Assembly (NCBI RefSeq): GCF_030848805.1
Contig: NC_092363.1
Span: forward strand, 1,488,001-1,552,000
Length of the DNA: 64,000 bases
Direction: 5' to 3'
Origin: Temnothorax longispinosus
Lineage: Eukaryota > Arthropoda > Insecta > Hymenoptera > Formicidae
Position 1 is the stretch's first letter, and the number at the start of each line of letters is the position of its first letter. Positions 53,646 through 57,596 of this stretch are shown here, in pieces. Under the pieces are notes generated by a model. It was not told where the DNA came from, did not search any database, and saw only the letters and a program-made list of their open reading frames with translations. The position numbers and the translations under genes are program-made.

Positions 53646-53936
53646 TCTGTCATATATATATGTCGCACATTTACACACACAATGGATTTTCAATTTCAAT
53701 TACCGATATTGCGATATCGACGGTGCGCTCGTTTACCCGTACTCTCTACCGCATTCTCTCCCTGGATTTACGTTGGATATTTTCCGCGCGTAATTAATTC
53801 GACCTAGTTTAACATCACATCGCTCGCTTACCTGGAGATTGGGTGGGCAATGATCGAGAAGCTCCAGCATGTGCCTGATGTTCTGCGCGTCCTGTATCAC
53901 GAAATTCAGCTCCATGTCGAATTCACCGCCCACGAG
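1334..53936 (-). CDS. rg: Neurobeachin/rugose gene, partial (27 exons, both ends outside the window)
   Basis: The minus-strand exons listed separately join in frame into about 1,918 codons matching the neurobeachin family from its N-terminal helical region to the linker before DUF1088. Order along the partial chain: N-terminal armadillo-like repeats (residues 1-143), a laminin-G/concanavalin-like domain (about 144-315), an armadillo/DUF4704 region (about 335-930), an acidic disordered linker (931-1488), a highly conserved helical block (1489-1760), then a variable linker. Known of the family: these are large cytoplasmic BEACH proteins that act in membrane traffic near the trans-Golgi and at synapses and that anchor PKA through RII; fly rugose affects eye development, synapse structure and learning. 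PH, BEACH and WD40 modules are absent here and should lie beyond position 1. The paralogue LRBA is an alternative name for the family, but insects normally carry one rugose-type gene. Family assignment is very secure; species is not determined. Confidence 0.97.
1703..3654 (-). other. rg intron between exons z and aa
   Basis: About 1.95 kb of AT-rich sequence with no supported exon, no clear terminal inverted repeats and only simple A/T runs. Confidence 0.65.
3655..3826 (-). CDS. rg: rg exon z: conserved [16 protein letters not shown] block
   Basis: 172 nt. It starts [20 protein letters not shown], continues [10 protein letters not shown], then becomes a Pro/Ser/Gln linker ending RPGSPS plus one base. 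Acceptor tttcag, donor CAG|GTGAGA, phase 1 out. If unspliced, the frame adds about ten residues and stops at TAA. Confidence 0.96.
3930..4037 (-). CDS. rg: rg exon y: conserved helical block
   Basis: 108 nt, 36 residues, phase 0 on both sides. It starts [19 protein letters not shown] and ends [11 protein letters not shown]; the family reads LSPIKDPDRLLQDVDINRLR. Acceptor ttatag, donor GTT|GTAAGT. Confidence 0.97.
4194..4334 (-). CDS. rg: rg exon x: Cys-rich [12 protein letters not shown] block
   Basis: 141 nt, 47 residues, phase 0 on both sides. It starts [17 protein letters not shown], matching family [17 protein letters not shown], and ends IRGAQTSPK. Acceptor ctatag, donor AAG|GTACGT. Confidence 0.94.
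4335..5211 (-). other. rg intron between exons w and x
   Basis: 877 bp, very AT-rich, bounded by the weak GTTTGT donor and a ctatag acceptor. Nothing further recognised. Confidence 0.85.
5212..5391 (-). CDS. rg: rg exon w: conserved helical block, weak donor
   Basis: 180 nt, 60 residues, phase 0 on both sides. It starts [20 protein letters not shown] and ends [11 protein letters not shown], with [18 protein letters not shown] between. Acceptor ttctag. The donor that joins correctly to the next exon is CTG|GTTTGT, a weak match to consensus. Without splicing the frame reads only VCITA and stops. Confidence 0.94.
5481..5634 (-). CDS. rg: rg exon v: conserved helical block
   Basis: 154 nt. It encodes [19 protein letters not shown], then [20 protein letters not shown], and ends SATSPN. 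Nearly identical to vertebrate NBEA, which has the same HSTKSVMDFVNS opening. Acceptor ctatag, donor AAT|GTACGT, phase 0 out. Confidence 0.97.
5714..5879 (-). CDS. rg: rg exon u: conserved PEFKW block
   Basis: 166 nt. It starts with the split Glu and [13 protein letters not shown], continues [19 protein letters not shown] and ends DIQVWR plus two bases of a Ser codon. Acceptor atcgcag, donor AAG|GTAGGA, phase 2 out. Marks the return of strong conservation after the linker. Confidence 0.98.
5961..7635 (-). CDS. rg: rg exon t: long acidic Ser/Thr/Glu-rich linker
   Basis: 1,675 nt encoding about 558 residues, by far the largest exon here. It starts [14 protein letters not shown] and ends with [11 protein letters not shown] plus a split codon. 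Composition is dominated by Ser, Thr, Glu, Asp and Val, with few aromatic residues, so it is predicted to be disordered. This agrees with the vertebrate protein, whose equivalent linker is long, poorly conserved and contains the PKA RII-binding site. A helix-compatible segment, [16 protein letters not shown] at 6796-6843, resembles that site. Acceptor atgcag, donor TCG|GTGAGT. Many Ser/Thr residues beside acidic ones suggest casein-kinase phosphorylation, which is inference. Antisense Ser-rich open frames over this exon are shadows. Confidence 0.95.
7823..8044 (-). CDS. rg: rg exon s: end of the armadillo region, start of the linker
   Basis: 222 nt, 74 residues, phase 0 on both sides. It starts [20 protein letters not shown], as in family YEAHKEYLAKMYEEYQRQ, then turns into a Gln/Asn-rich variable tail containing [14 protein letters not shown] and ending HMERNYK. 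Acceptor acgcag, donor AAG|GTAGTT. Confidence 0.94.
8105..8421 (-). CDS. rg: rg exon r: armadillo region, WRVWVDT motif
   Basis: 317 nt. It starts (M)[17 protein letters not shown] and ends [11 protein letters not shown], with [18 protein letters not shown] and [15 protein letters not shown] between. [17 protein letters not shown] is a signature of the family. Acceptor tttcag, donor AAG|GTGGGT, phase 0 out. The next intron is only 60 nt. Confidence 0.98.
8512..8593 (-). CDS. rg: rg exon q: DUF4704/armadillo region
   Basis: 82 nt starting [20 protein letters not shown] and ending LENP plus one base of a Met codon. Acceptor tttcag, donor A|GTAAGC. The family reads ILTEQVCTQVVHKPHPEPDS. The following 90-nt intron is open in frame. 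Confidence 0.95.
8662..8770 (-). CDS. rg: rg exon p: DUF4704/armadillo region
   Basis: 109 nt encoding the rest of [20 protein letters not shown] and ending YNVLYE. Acceptor acgcag, donor GAG|GTACTG, phase 0 out. No methionine opens it, but the family match and the phase agreement on both sides are clear. Confidence 0.95.
8850..9040 (-). CDS. rg: rg exon o: DUF4704/armadillo region
   Basis: 191 nt. It starts [20 protein letters not shown] and ends FFLSRSTH plus two bases of a Lys codon. Acceptor ttttag, donor TAA|GTAAGT, phase 2 out. Reading on unspliced reaches an immediate stop, so splicing here is obligatory for the full protein. Confidence 0.97.
9120..9262 (-). CDS. rg: rg exon n: DUF4704/armadillo region
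   Basis: 143 nt. It opens with the split Asp of DGPRPQQKD and ends [12 protein letters not shown], with LLFLKQLIM in the middle. Acceptor ttatag, donor GAG|GTAATT, phase 0 out. Confidence 0.97.
9353..9575 (-). CDS. rg: rg exon m: DUF4704/armadillo region
   Basis: 223 nt. It starts [20 protein letters not shown] and ends with KSGITPKGL plus one base of an Asp codon. The central [13 protein letters not shown] is near invariant in the family. Acceptor tggcag, donor TTG|GTACGT, phase 1 out. The following 90-nt intron is stop-free in this frame. Confidence 0.97.
9576..11433 (-). other. rg intron between exons l and m
   Basis: 1.86 kb, AT-rich. A 64-codon plus-strand open frame at 10728-10922 is somewhat less AT-biased than its surroundings but has no recognisable features and is judged to be chance. 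Confidence 0.85.
11434..11647 (-). CDS. rg: rg exon l: DUF4704/armadillo region
   Basis: 214 nt. After the split Cys codon it reads [19 protein letters not shown] and ends [10 protein letters not shown]. The central [11 protein letters not shown] matches the family GFLVIGYLLEK. Acceptor tttcag after a poly-T run, donor CAG|GTACTG, phase 0 out. Confidence 0.96.
11738..11883 (-). CDS. rg: rg exon k: DUF4704/armadillo region
   Basis: 146 nt. It starts [19 protein letters not shown], continues [12 protein letters not shown] and ends RDPTL with two bases of a Cys codon. Acceptor tttcag, donor ATG|GTAAAG, phase 2 out. Confidence 0.97.
12071..12211 (-). CDS. rg: rg exon j: DUF4704/armadillo region
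   Basis: 141 nt, 47 residues, phase 0 on both sides. It starts [19 protein letters not shown] and ends [11 protein letters not shown], as in all neurobeachins. Acceptor tttcag, donor CAG|GTATAG. It is separated from exon i by a 1-kb intron carrying a palindromic MITE. Confidence 0.97.
12212..13225 (-). other. rg intron between exons i and j
   Basis: 1.0 kb, AT-rich, holding the palindromic MITE at 12712-12979 and the alternative donor for exon i at 13174-13175. Confidence 0.85.
12712..12979. mobile_element. Palindromic foldback MITE
   Basis: 268 bp whose two halves are inverted copies. The left end is gcccagttccacaaacgtc and the right end is its exact reverse complement; inner arms around ctttaatctcggttta and taaaccgagattaaag also pair. 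The flanks share tcac on each side, a possible short target duplication. It lies in the intron between exons i and j and has no coding capacity. The superfamily cannot be fixed from the sequence alone. Confidence 0.85.
13226..13282 (-). CDS. rg: rg exon i: 19-residue micro-exon
   Basis: 57 nt encoding [19 protein letters not shown], phase 0 on both sides, matching the family segment before VLYDGKL. Acceptor gcgcag, donor AGG|GTGAGT. The frame stays open past this donor to a second donor-like site, ATT|GTAAGC, ending at 13175, which would add 17 residues starting [13 protein letters not shown]. The short form fits the family best. Confidence 0.93.
13437..13583 (-). CDS. rg: rg exon h: end of the laminin-G-like domain
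   Basis: 147 nt, 49 residues, phase 0 on both sides. It starts [19 protein letters not shown] and ends [10 protein letters not shown], the conserved close of the beta-sandwich. Acceptor ttacag, donor AAG|GTACGC. The 91-nt intron before it is typical of this compact part of the gene. Confidence 0.97.
13675..13794 (-). CDS. rg: rg exon g: laminin-G-like domain
   Basis: 120 nt, 40 residues, phase 0 on both sides. It starts [13 protein letters not shown] and ends MTWHVSTND; the family reads WYMISIVHIYNRW and WHVNTND. Acceptor ttacag, donor GAC|GTGAGT. Confidence 0.97.
13885..14011 (-). CDS. rg: rg exon f: laminin-G-like domain
   Basis: 127 nt. The first base completes the Cys codon, followed by [17 protein letters not shown] and ending YEFQPRK. 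Acceptor ttttag, donor AAG|GTATGC, phase 0 out. Nearly identical to the vertebrate segment with the same [11 protein letters not shown] core. Confidence 0.97.
14368..14489 (-). CDS. rg: rg exon e: start of the laminin-G/concanavalin-like domain
   Basis: 122 nt. It starts [16 protein letters not shown] and ends EKPYLY plus the first two bases of a Cys codon. The conserved motif TWFRLDP marks the beta-sandwich domain of neurobeachin-type BEACH proteins. Acceptor cctag, donor CTG|GTAAGT, phase 2 out. Confidence 0.97.
14490..15605 (-). other. rg intron between exons d and e
   Basis: 1.1 kb of AT-rich sequence with poly-A/T runs and no feature recognised. A minus-strand open frame at 15435-15605 is only read-through past the exon d donor. 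Confidence 0.85.
15606..15701 (-). CDS. rg: rg exon d: before the laminin-G-like domain
   Basis: 96 nt, 32 residues, phase 0 on both sides. It starts [19 protein letters not shown], continues PDVFFSFPG and ends RKGS. Acceptor ttatag, donor TCG|GTAAGT. The family sequence PQRHGPDTFFNFPG confirms the frame. Length is a multiple of three, so skipping would keep the frame but remove a conserved segment. Confidence 0.96.
15855..15955 (-). CDS. rg: rg exon c: N-terminal armadillo-like region
   Basis: 101 nt. The split Asp codon is followed by [19 protein letters not shown], one of the most conserved stretches of the family, and the exon ends SVKGKW. Acceptor gacag, donor TGG|GTAAGA, phase 1 in and phase 0 out. 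The intron upstream holds a complete hAT MITE. Confidence 0.97.
16063..16935. mobile_element. Non-autonomous hAT transposon (MITE) with 8-bp target duplication
   Basis: 873 bp with terminal inverted repeats: caggggtgggaaag at the left and, read inward from the right, cagggttgggaagt. It is flanked by a perfect 8-bp duplication ataattag at 16055-16062 and 16936-16943. CAGGG termini with 8-bp duplications are diagnostic of the hAT superfamily. The interior has no transposase frame. It carries many subterminal GTTAC/GTAAC motifs such as gttaccgttact, likely transposase-binding sites. A second palindromic element is nested at 16699-16816. Confidence 0.93.
16699..16816. mobile_element. Small palindromic MITE nested in the hAT element
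   Basis: 118 bp starting ggctgcattctgatattta and ending with the near-perfect inverse of it (gaatatcggaatgcagcc); a further arm tgtcag/ttgacag also pairs. It interrupts a stretch of GTTAC motifs of the surrounding hAT element, so it probably inserted after it. No clear target duplication was seen. Confidence 0.75.
17052..17178 (-). CDS. rg: rg exon b: N-terminal armadillo-like region
   Basis: 127 nt, phase 0 in and phase 1 out. It starts [19 protein letters not shown], nearly identical to vertebrate NBEA, and ends RAETVVA. Acceptor tttcag, donor G|GTAAAT. It is the first exon downstream of the 36.6-kb intron. Confidence 0.97.
17179..18180 (-). other. Intron segment, AT-rich
   Basis: Ordinary AT-rich intron. 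A short plus-strand open frame at 17910-18113 has no recognisable features. Confidence 0.7.
18181..18900. other. CpG-rich block with long GA microsatellite
   Basis: GC- and CpG-rich relative to its surroundings, for example around 18300-18600. It contains a G-rich run at 18645-18660 followed by 28 GA units. Open frames on both strands here are composition artefacts. Confidence 0.55.
18661..18716. repeat. (GA)28 microsatellite
   Basis: An uninterrupted GA dinucleotide run of 56 bp, preceded by a G-rich purine tract. GA tracts can recruit GAGA-factor-like proteins in insects. Confidence 0.98.
19240..20100 (+). promoter_or_regulatory. CpG-rich block with TATA-like box: candidate intronic promoter
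   Basis: Markedly CpG-rich. On the plus strand an ATTGG (inverted CCAAT) at 19444-19448 precedes TATAAAT at 19482-19488; about 175 nt further on are two strong donor-like sites, GAC|GTGAGA at 19661 and GAC|GTGAGT at 19668. This is the layout of a promoter and non-coding first exon for a plus-strand transcript, antisense to rg. No transcript evidence is available, and no coding frame is claimed. Confidence 0.3.
21944..21980. repeat. (AT)n microsatellite
   Basis: 37 bp of alternating A and T in intronic sequence. Confidence 0.97.
24144..24271. mobile_element. piggyBac-type MITE with TTAA ends
   Basis: 128 bp bounded by TTAA on both sides. The ends read inward as CCTTTAAAAGCGCGG at the left and CCCTTGAATGCGCAA at the right, imperfect inverted repeats beginning CCY. 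TTAA target duplication plus CCC-type termini is the piggyBac pattern. A small perfect hairpin (ccttctgg and ccagaagg) lies at about 24184-24212. No coding capacity. Confidence 0.7.
27851..28650. other. CpG-rich intron block with CGT microsatellite
   Basis: CpG-rich block with a CGT/GTC trinucleotide run at 28188-28220. Long open frames on both strands reflect composition. It may be a regulatory element. Confidence 0.4.
28188..28220. repeat. (CGT)n trinucleotide repeat
   Basis: About 11 units with one CAT interruption. Confidence 0.95.
28651..34800 (-). other. Intron segment, AT-rich
   Basis: No coding gene recognised. Contains the long CT microsatellite at 33121-33206 and several short chance open frames. 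Confidence 0.65.
33121..33206. repeat. (CT)n microsatellite
   Basis: A pyrimidine tract of about 86 bp, with a pure TC core at 33146-33190 and minor TTT interruptions. Confidence 0.97.
34801..35400. other. GC-richer intron block
   Basis: Balanced base composition with a 119-codon minus-strand open frame (34841-35200), rich in Arg and Ser, that shows no recognisable domain. It may be conserved non-coding sequence or an unrecognised exon; not called as a gene. Confidence 0.35.
35401..39180 (-). other. Intron segment, mixed composition
   Basis: AT-rich except for a GC-richer part around 36500-37340, where overlapping open frames occur on both strands without recognisable motifs. A small gactcta triplication lies at 36357-36377. 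Confidence 0.6.
39181..39650. other. CpG-rich intron block
   Basis: CpG-rich, about 450 bp, with no microsatellite of its own and no gene recognised. It could be an enhancer or promoter by composition only. Confidence 0.35.
39651..41480 (-). other. Intron segment
   Basis: AT-rich with a CT microsatellite at 39800-39840; nothing else supported. Confidence 0.65.
39800..39840. repeat. (CT)20 microsatellite
   Basis: 41 bp of uninterrupted CT. Confidence 0.97.
41481..42160. other. CpG-rich intron block with GGCGGTAAC repeat
   Basis: CpG-rich block around a G-rich imperfect tandem repeat at 41855-41903. No gene recognised. Confidence 0.4.
41855..41903. repeat. GGCGGTAAC-type imperfect tandem repeat
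   Basis: About 50 bp built of ggcggtaac and ggcggcggtaac units in a CpG-rich context. Confidence 0.85.
42161..43180 (-). other. Intron segment, AT-rich
   Basis: No feature recognised apart from short A runs near 42445. Confidence 0.65.
43181..43720. other. CpG-rich intron block
   Basis: About 540 bp of CpG-rich sequence. Overlapping short open frames on both strands, none recognisable. Confidence 0.35.
47732..47944. mobile_element. Foldback MITE inserted in a TA microsatellite
   Basis: 213 bp with inverted ends of about 27 bp: the left starts gtaggtctagaggtatgt, and the inverted right end is gtaggtccggaagtatgt, each continuing tccgggact. The interior repeats short tcctgga/tccagga motifs in both orientations. 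TA-rich runs flank both sides, consistent with insertion at TA or TATA. No coding capacity; superfamily not determined. Confidence 0.8.
47945..47978. repeat. (AT)n microsatellite
   Basis: 34 bp of AT directly abutting the foldback element; a shorter TA run lies on its other side. Confidence 0.95.
48826..48967. other. Long imperfect hairpin (142 bp)
   Basis: Two arms of about 60 nt pair: the left contains tatatcttaacacatat and the right contains its exact reverse complement. The outer arms ttctatttgtaatt and aattacaagtagaa also pair, with small bulges between. It could be a tiny foldback transposon or an expressed hairpin RNA. Confidence 0.6.
49117..49213 (+). promoter_or_regulatory. Candidate TATA promoter and non-coding first exon, plus strand
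   Basis: TATAAAAG at 49117-49124 sits in a locally GC-richer block. About 90 nt downstream is a good splice donor, GCG|GTAAGA at 49213/49214. The arrangement suits a short 5' untranslated exon transcribed opposite to rg. This is inference; no transcript is known to me. Confidence 0.3.
49700..50101 (+). other. Candidate 5' exon ending ATGAG|GTAATT, plus strand
   Basis: A CpG-richer, non-repetitive stretch that ends with gccATGAG directly before a donor-like GTAATT. The ATG at 50097-50099 has a favourable upstream context. This is the layout of a first exon carrying mostly 5' UTR and one or two codons. No downstream coding exon was recognised, so the call is weak. Confidence 0.2.
50102..53831 (-). 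other. Intron segment next to exon a, AT-rich then mixed
   Basis: AT-rich from 50102 to about 51400, then mixed. Contains a CA microsatellite at 53609-53642 just before exon a, and no gene recognised. Confidence 0.65.
53609..53642. repeat. (AC)17 microsatellite
   Basis: 34 bp of uninterrupted AC about 190 bp from exon a. Confidence 0.98.
53832..53936 (-). CDS. rg: rg exon a (first exon seen): N-terminal helical region
   Basis: Encodes 35 residues starting [18 protein letters not shown] and ending HCPPNLQ, matching the NBEA segment around LVGGEFDLEMNFIIQDAE. The acceptor is a T-run ending gtgcag and the donor is CAG|GTAAGC. It enters and leaves in phase 0. The next coding exon is 36.6 kb away. 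The upstream exon carrying the start methionine and the conserved segment just before LVGGEFD was not found between 53937 and 64000. Confidence 0.95.
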
Positions 53937-56900
53937 CTGCACATAAAAAAAAAGGAAAACACGTTGAAAACATTGATAATTGTACAGCTGTATAATCCGC
54001 AGTGTTTTATGCGTAACAATGTCGACAAGGCAAAGTTCATTCTAACAGCACGTACATTATTAGCTCTTCTGCGTCCAAATATATGAGTAGTCATAAATAG
54101 TAACTCTCTCATGGACACAAACGGATCGGAAGTTCCCGGGGAAATGTATGTGGATAGCGTCGGTATTTAATCGCGGAAATGTTGCTAACTGAAAGCTTCA
54201 TCGCTCGATACTCGGACGTACGTCAAACGAATGGTTGTACGTAACGCCATTCCGTTATATCGAAATCCGGACAGTCACGCGCGGGGTGAAACAAATAATA
54301 CCATTTTGACAACCAATCGCTGATTACCTTATGTTATTATCAACATTAATTGGTAGGAGCATACCTTTCCGAATCCGAATGCAGCATCGCTTTTGTCTAC
54401 CTATAGAATCTCTTGGTTCATTAAATATGTTTCATGTTCGACGTTGAAAAACAATATCCGATTTACGCGATACGCATAAAATGAATAAATATCAGCATTT
54501 TGTAATATATGTATGGGCGAGCGAAAATTTGCATTGGATTATACATACATATTGCATCTTTTTAAGAGTATTACGGTATCGCTCGTTATTGCACATAAAA
54601 GAATAATAAATAAAGCCACTTCCATTTCACGTTTTTTCACTCAAAAAATCTATATAACGTATGACGATTCGAGACGGTGATCGTCTGGCGAAACTAATAC
54701 ATATATTTAGATCGACCGTGTAATAAGGATGTATTTTTAGGGATACCCAAAACGTTGCAGACGAAACATTTTGGACACGAAAAGTTTACGGGCTATGTCC
54801 GTTTGCGGTTCTTTTTCTTACTGGGACGACTTATATATAGCCGGACCGGAAGTGCTGCCTCTGCGGAGAGAGCGTAATTTCCGGGAAAGTATTTCGCGCT
54901 CATCCTCCACGCCGCGTTTCTTTTCTTTCTCGCCTTTCCCTGCTTCGTTTTCTTCGTAGACGTATCGGTATCGATCATGAATTCCTTACAGCCATATCCG
55001 TGTCTTCGGTGAGGTCATGACCAATTTTTACGAGCGTCGATCGCTCATAAAAATTCATAACTTACGCATCACCGTTTATAAAACTGCCTGTGCCGGCAAT
55101 TGAAAGTAGAGGTTATCCCGGTTCAACGGTTTCGATCGAATCGGCACATCGGATCTTAACTTTACTCTCCGTTTCTGGAGGAGTTGTATTGTAAGCTGTG
55201 GGAGATTGGAATCGCCAGAATCGCGAAGAGCGTTGGTTTCGTTCTACATTCCGAAAAGAATATTGCTGCAACTATTCTTCTGCGAAATACGTGAGAGCGA
55301 GGGCAAACTTTCCGCGAGTAGGAATGTTGCTCTTTCACCAAACTCGCAACTAATACCGCATTTGGTGCCGTTACAGCGTACACCGATGCCGCGATGTTGA
55401 GAAAATAGAATTGTTACAGAGGCACCGCGTTCGATAATGGCACGCTCGGACTTTCTCGCTTTTACCCAGCGCTTTTACCACGGTTTACCATAGCGTTCGG
55501 AAAGCTCCATGTTGCGCGTAATAAGATGACAAAGTTTGCTACTCGATCTCGGGAACTCTCGAAACTAAAAGCGGCAATATCAACAAACATTGCGTTTGAC
55601 TCGACTCTACAAGTAATAACAAGCAATTTCTGTGAGCAAGTAATCTGACGAATGATATGCCGGCAAAATTAACTAACATAACATTTGCAAACGACAGAAT
55701 ATCTGTCATTACTAAAAAATCTGTATGAAATTAAATTAAAATTTTATCATAAAATAAATTTCAAGACGTATATTGGAATATTTTTTATATCGAATTATGA
55801 ATTATCTGATAAACTGTTTAATGAATTATATAAATTATCTGATATACTTTTTAATAAAGGAATCAATCGCTTTTCGGCATAATGTCTTGTTTTCTATTAA
55901 TATTAAAATATTAATGTTAATAAAATTTTGCTACGGTTCTTTATTCCTCCGACGTTTACACGAATATATGCATTAGATTAGAATGCCATAAAGGGAGAAA
56001 CAGAATTTTCAAAGTACAGCCGTTTGGCGTACCCCCAACTATTTACAACGCAATTACATTCTTGCATATGCGATGCACTGTGGACATGAGAATGTACGCC
56101 TGGAATTTAATTTAATTCTTTTTTATGTTATATGTACTGCTAGCTATCCCATCACCAAAAATTAAAACTATTTAATCAAAATAAAGTGTTATTTAATCAT
56201 GTTTATGTTGGTAAAAATATTTTGCAACTATGTGATCAAATTATGCAACAGAAACATTTTTCTATAAAGTATGGAATATCTGTTATTAGAAAAAATAATC
56301 AGAGATTTATATGCAATTAATTTATGTGGATATTTCATGCTTGTCATTGTATGGAAAAGCTGAGATAGGGAGAGACACATGATGTGTGTAGATTAAAGTT
56401 CATATCGTCACGTATCGGCTCTTTCCGGAAATCGTTGATCCCTGGAGGAAAATAAATCTTTGCGTAATGGGAAGGGAGGGAGAAAGGTAGAGCATTATTG
56501 CCGATAGAGAGGGTTCAATGCCGCCAAAGCAATTTTTCGAATGACCGATATCACTTGCGCAAATCTTAACAGCCAACATCGTGCCGAGAATCGAAAGAAT
56601 AATCGAATGACATTTAAAAAAAACTCGATTCGCAGTTTTCGTATCATCGCATTAGATCGCTTAATCTTCCTGAACTCACCCTCTGTTCTATGACACAAGA
56701 CTCACCCACGGTTTCTGTAAGACAATTTTTATATAATTTTTATATAATAAAAATATAATAAATTAACATTAAGTTTGTTTTTGTCATATAAACTTTGATT
56801 TCTTGTTAAAGTTGAGGATGTCTTCTAATGAAAAAATAGAAGAAATAGTAAATAAAATCAATCTTTATTTCTGATATGTTTTGGAGAATTACATGGTTTT

Positions 56901-57571
56901 CGGAGAAAAACGTCGGTTTTGTGTTCCGACTTCTGAGAGGCCGTAGGGTGAGTTCGGACAGGTTAAAAAAAAGAAAGTTATTTTATGTAGAAAAAAGTAA
57001 TTTTACTTATATCCCTTTGTGTTTCGATTTTAGAATTTGAATTGAATGATACAATTCAGATATAATATAGTCCGACACTATTATATCTGCTTTCTTATTA
57101 TTTGAAATCTACGTGTGTGAATCCTTCGTTCTTTGAATTTAGCAATTCCATTTTGGCTTTTATATCGCTATTTTGCAATGCACAAACGGCCACGCGACAT
57201 ACGTAATGCAGTCGTGTACTAAACCTGAATGACGCTATAGATATGTATGTACGTGCAGCTGAGAGAAAATGAAGGCGGACAAACGAAAAGTGATGAGTCT
57301 CAACCGGCGAATTAAGGTCGACTGGTAGAGCTGGACCGCTAATTAGATACCACTCACTTTTACACCTGCATATCCTTTGACAAAAACTGTTACGCAAGGT
57401 ACAGCGCACATCTAACTTGCATATTCGACACTGAGAGCCATTAAGGAGTTGCGTACTTACAAAACTGGATGTATAAAATTTTATTTTAAATTGGTAATGA
57501 CGTTATTTAATAAGTTTTTTTTAGTATTTTACAATGGAAATATTCCAAAGCTTTTCTATAAGCAAATTTAA

Positions 57572-57596
57572 ATATATATATATATATATATATATA
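57572..57596. repeat. (AT)n microsatellite
   Basis: 25 bp of alternating A and T. Confidence 0.95.

Larger units (their letters stand above)
17179..53831 (-). other. Giant rg intron (36.65 kb)
   Basis: One intron separates exon a from exon b: donor CAG|GTAAGC at 53831, acceptor tttcag ending at 17179. It has no recognisable protein-coding gene on either strand. AT-rich stretches alternate with CpG-rich blocks, described separately. Long first introns of neuronal genes often carry enhancers and alternative promoters, which is the likely reading here. Confidence 0.9.
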
